This document shows, one piece after another, positions 62,961-64,000 of a stretch of 64,000 bases of DNA (its first letter is position 1; each line of letters begins with the position of its first letter). Source of the stretch: Camarhynchus parvulus. Lineage: Eukaryota; Chordata; Aves; Passeriformes; Thraupidae. The stretch lies in assembly GCF_901933205.1 (NCBI RefSeq), contig NC_044591.1:4375501-4439500 (forward strand), given 5' to 3'. The translations under genes and the position numbers were made by a program. The notes beneath the pieces were generated by a model. It had not been told where the DNA came from. It saw only the letters and a list, made by a program, of their open reading frames with translations, and made no database searches.

Positions 62961-64000
62961 CCACCAAATGCCCTCTGTTCTTCCTCTGAGTCCGGGTCGC
63001 TTCCAAGTGATCAGCTCCTGACTGAGAAACTTCCTGGTCAGACAGTGCTGCTTCCCCACCTTTGCTTGAGAGGAGGATGGAAGGAGGCATCACCATCCCT
63101 GGAGCATCCCCCAGAGATGTCCCCATCCCATCCCATCCAGTCCCAACCCCACCAGCATGATGCTCTCACGCACCAACCACCACTCTCCTTCCTCCAGCCC
63201 CATTAATCACCCTCGAGGGCTCCTCATACCTTATCAGGCCCAGATGTTTCCTGCTGTTTGCTACAAATGTTAATTATCTCCTAATTACTTCTAAGCAGGG
63301 CCTGAGCTGGCAGAGAGTGGGGAGAGAGCCAGCCAAGGGCATTTACAGCCCAGGGCAGTGGGACATGGAGCAACAGCTGCTTCTGGCAGGGAGTTTGTTG
63401 GAATTCCTTATTAGTCCACCTGATTTCAAATACTTATTGACGAGTTACCTGGGCAGAGCCCCAGGATAGAGATGCCCTGTGGGGATGCAGGATGTGATGG
63501 TGTGGAGCCCTCTCAGCCTCTCAAACCCTCAGGCACCAGCACTTTTGTCAGCCTGCAACATTTGGGTACTGGTGGTGGCCACAAGACGTATTCCTGGGGC
63601 TTCATGGTTGGCTGCAGAGATGGAAAGCTGATGGGCTCAGGTGTTGTTGGAAAGCTCCTTTGAAGGTGGGGAATGGCTTCTTCGGGGGAGTTGCAGCCCA
63701 AATTCAGCCATCTGTGACTCCATGCAGTTTCTGCCATCCAGCATGTCCCCAGACTGTCCCTAGTGCCATAGCATCTCACCATGGCCATTGTGCTCGTGCC
63801 ACTGCTGTGGTCCCACATGGGGACTGGGCAGAGCATCGCTGGGATGGCCCCTGCACGACTAGAAAAGTCTCAGCCCTGCCAGCTTGGCCAACATGGGCCA
63901 AAAACAAGTTAAAAAACCCCAACCCAAGCCCAACAGAGTGAGCAAGAGAACAGCTTTGTGGAAGGTTTATTTTTAGCTCTCTCCAGTGCAAAAAACAATT

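Larger units (their letters stand above)
57301..64000. other. Gene-free interval downstream of NPHP4
   Basis: No spliced gene, RNA gene or repeat family was recognised apart from short simple tracts. The longest open frame (60331-61146, plus) has no domain resemblance and crosses a poly-A run. In other vertebrates NPHP4 is followed by a long gene-poor interval toward AJAP1, consistent with this. Confidence 0.6.

Overview
This is nuclear DNA of a bird, probably a passerine. Three vertebrate genes with GT-AG exons lie in the order CHD5 (+), KCNAB2 (-), NPHP4 (+), which is the neighbourhood of human 1p36.3 and of a small gene-rich avian chromosome. Short introns, GC-rich exons, CpG-rich promoters, CR1 retroposon tails and two LTR sequences of a kind I associate with songbirds support a bird. 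Assignments come from reading translations and comparing them with remembered human proteins; no search was run.

Region 1, 1-16.4 kb: the last 34 coding exons of CHD5, a NuRD-type chromatin remodeller, from PHD finger 1 to the terminal Asp-Ile-stop and 3'UTR. All exon phases join except one: the exon entering chromodomain 1 (1681-1876) has a one-base frame break in a GC-rich linker. One exon-intron junction (9199 onward) has been amplified into tandem copies of its own splice donor, and one intron uses a GC donor. A solo LTR with a 6-bp target duplication sits in an ATPase-domain intron.

Region 2, 16.4-19.1 kb: the gap between two converging genes, holding about 1.9 kb of low-complexity CA/TA/TAGA-like sequence.

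Region 3, 19.1-35.3 kb: KCNAB2, the Kv channel beta-2 subunit with an aldo-keto reductase fold, on the minus strand with an intact core. Besides the standard first exon (31.8 kb), two more first-coding exons (28.0 and 25.8 kb) splice in the same phase into the common core and resemble the two alternative N termini of the paralogue KCNAB1. This is the most interesting observation here: the beta-2 locus seems able to make long-N-terminus isoforms, one with an inactivation-ball-like start. CpG-rich patches, candidate noncoding first exons and local duplications surround them.

Region 4, 36.5-57.3 kb: the NPHP4 promoter (CCAAT boxes, octamer, RFX X-box-like site), a noncoding exon with an upstream ORF, and 28 in-frame coding exons (about 1,336 residues) of the ciliary transition-zone protein nephrocystin-4. 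CR1 fragments and an LTR occupy introns.

Region 5, 57.3-64 kb: no gene recognised; AT-rich, TAAT-containing islands that could be regulatory elements.

The three genes are neighbours rather than a functional unit: CHD5 acts on chromatin, KCNAB2 on potassium channels, NPHP4 in cilia. KCNAB2 and NPHP4 are head to head and CHD5 and KCNAB2 tail to tail.
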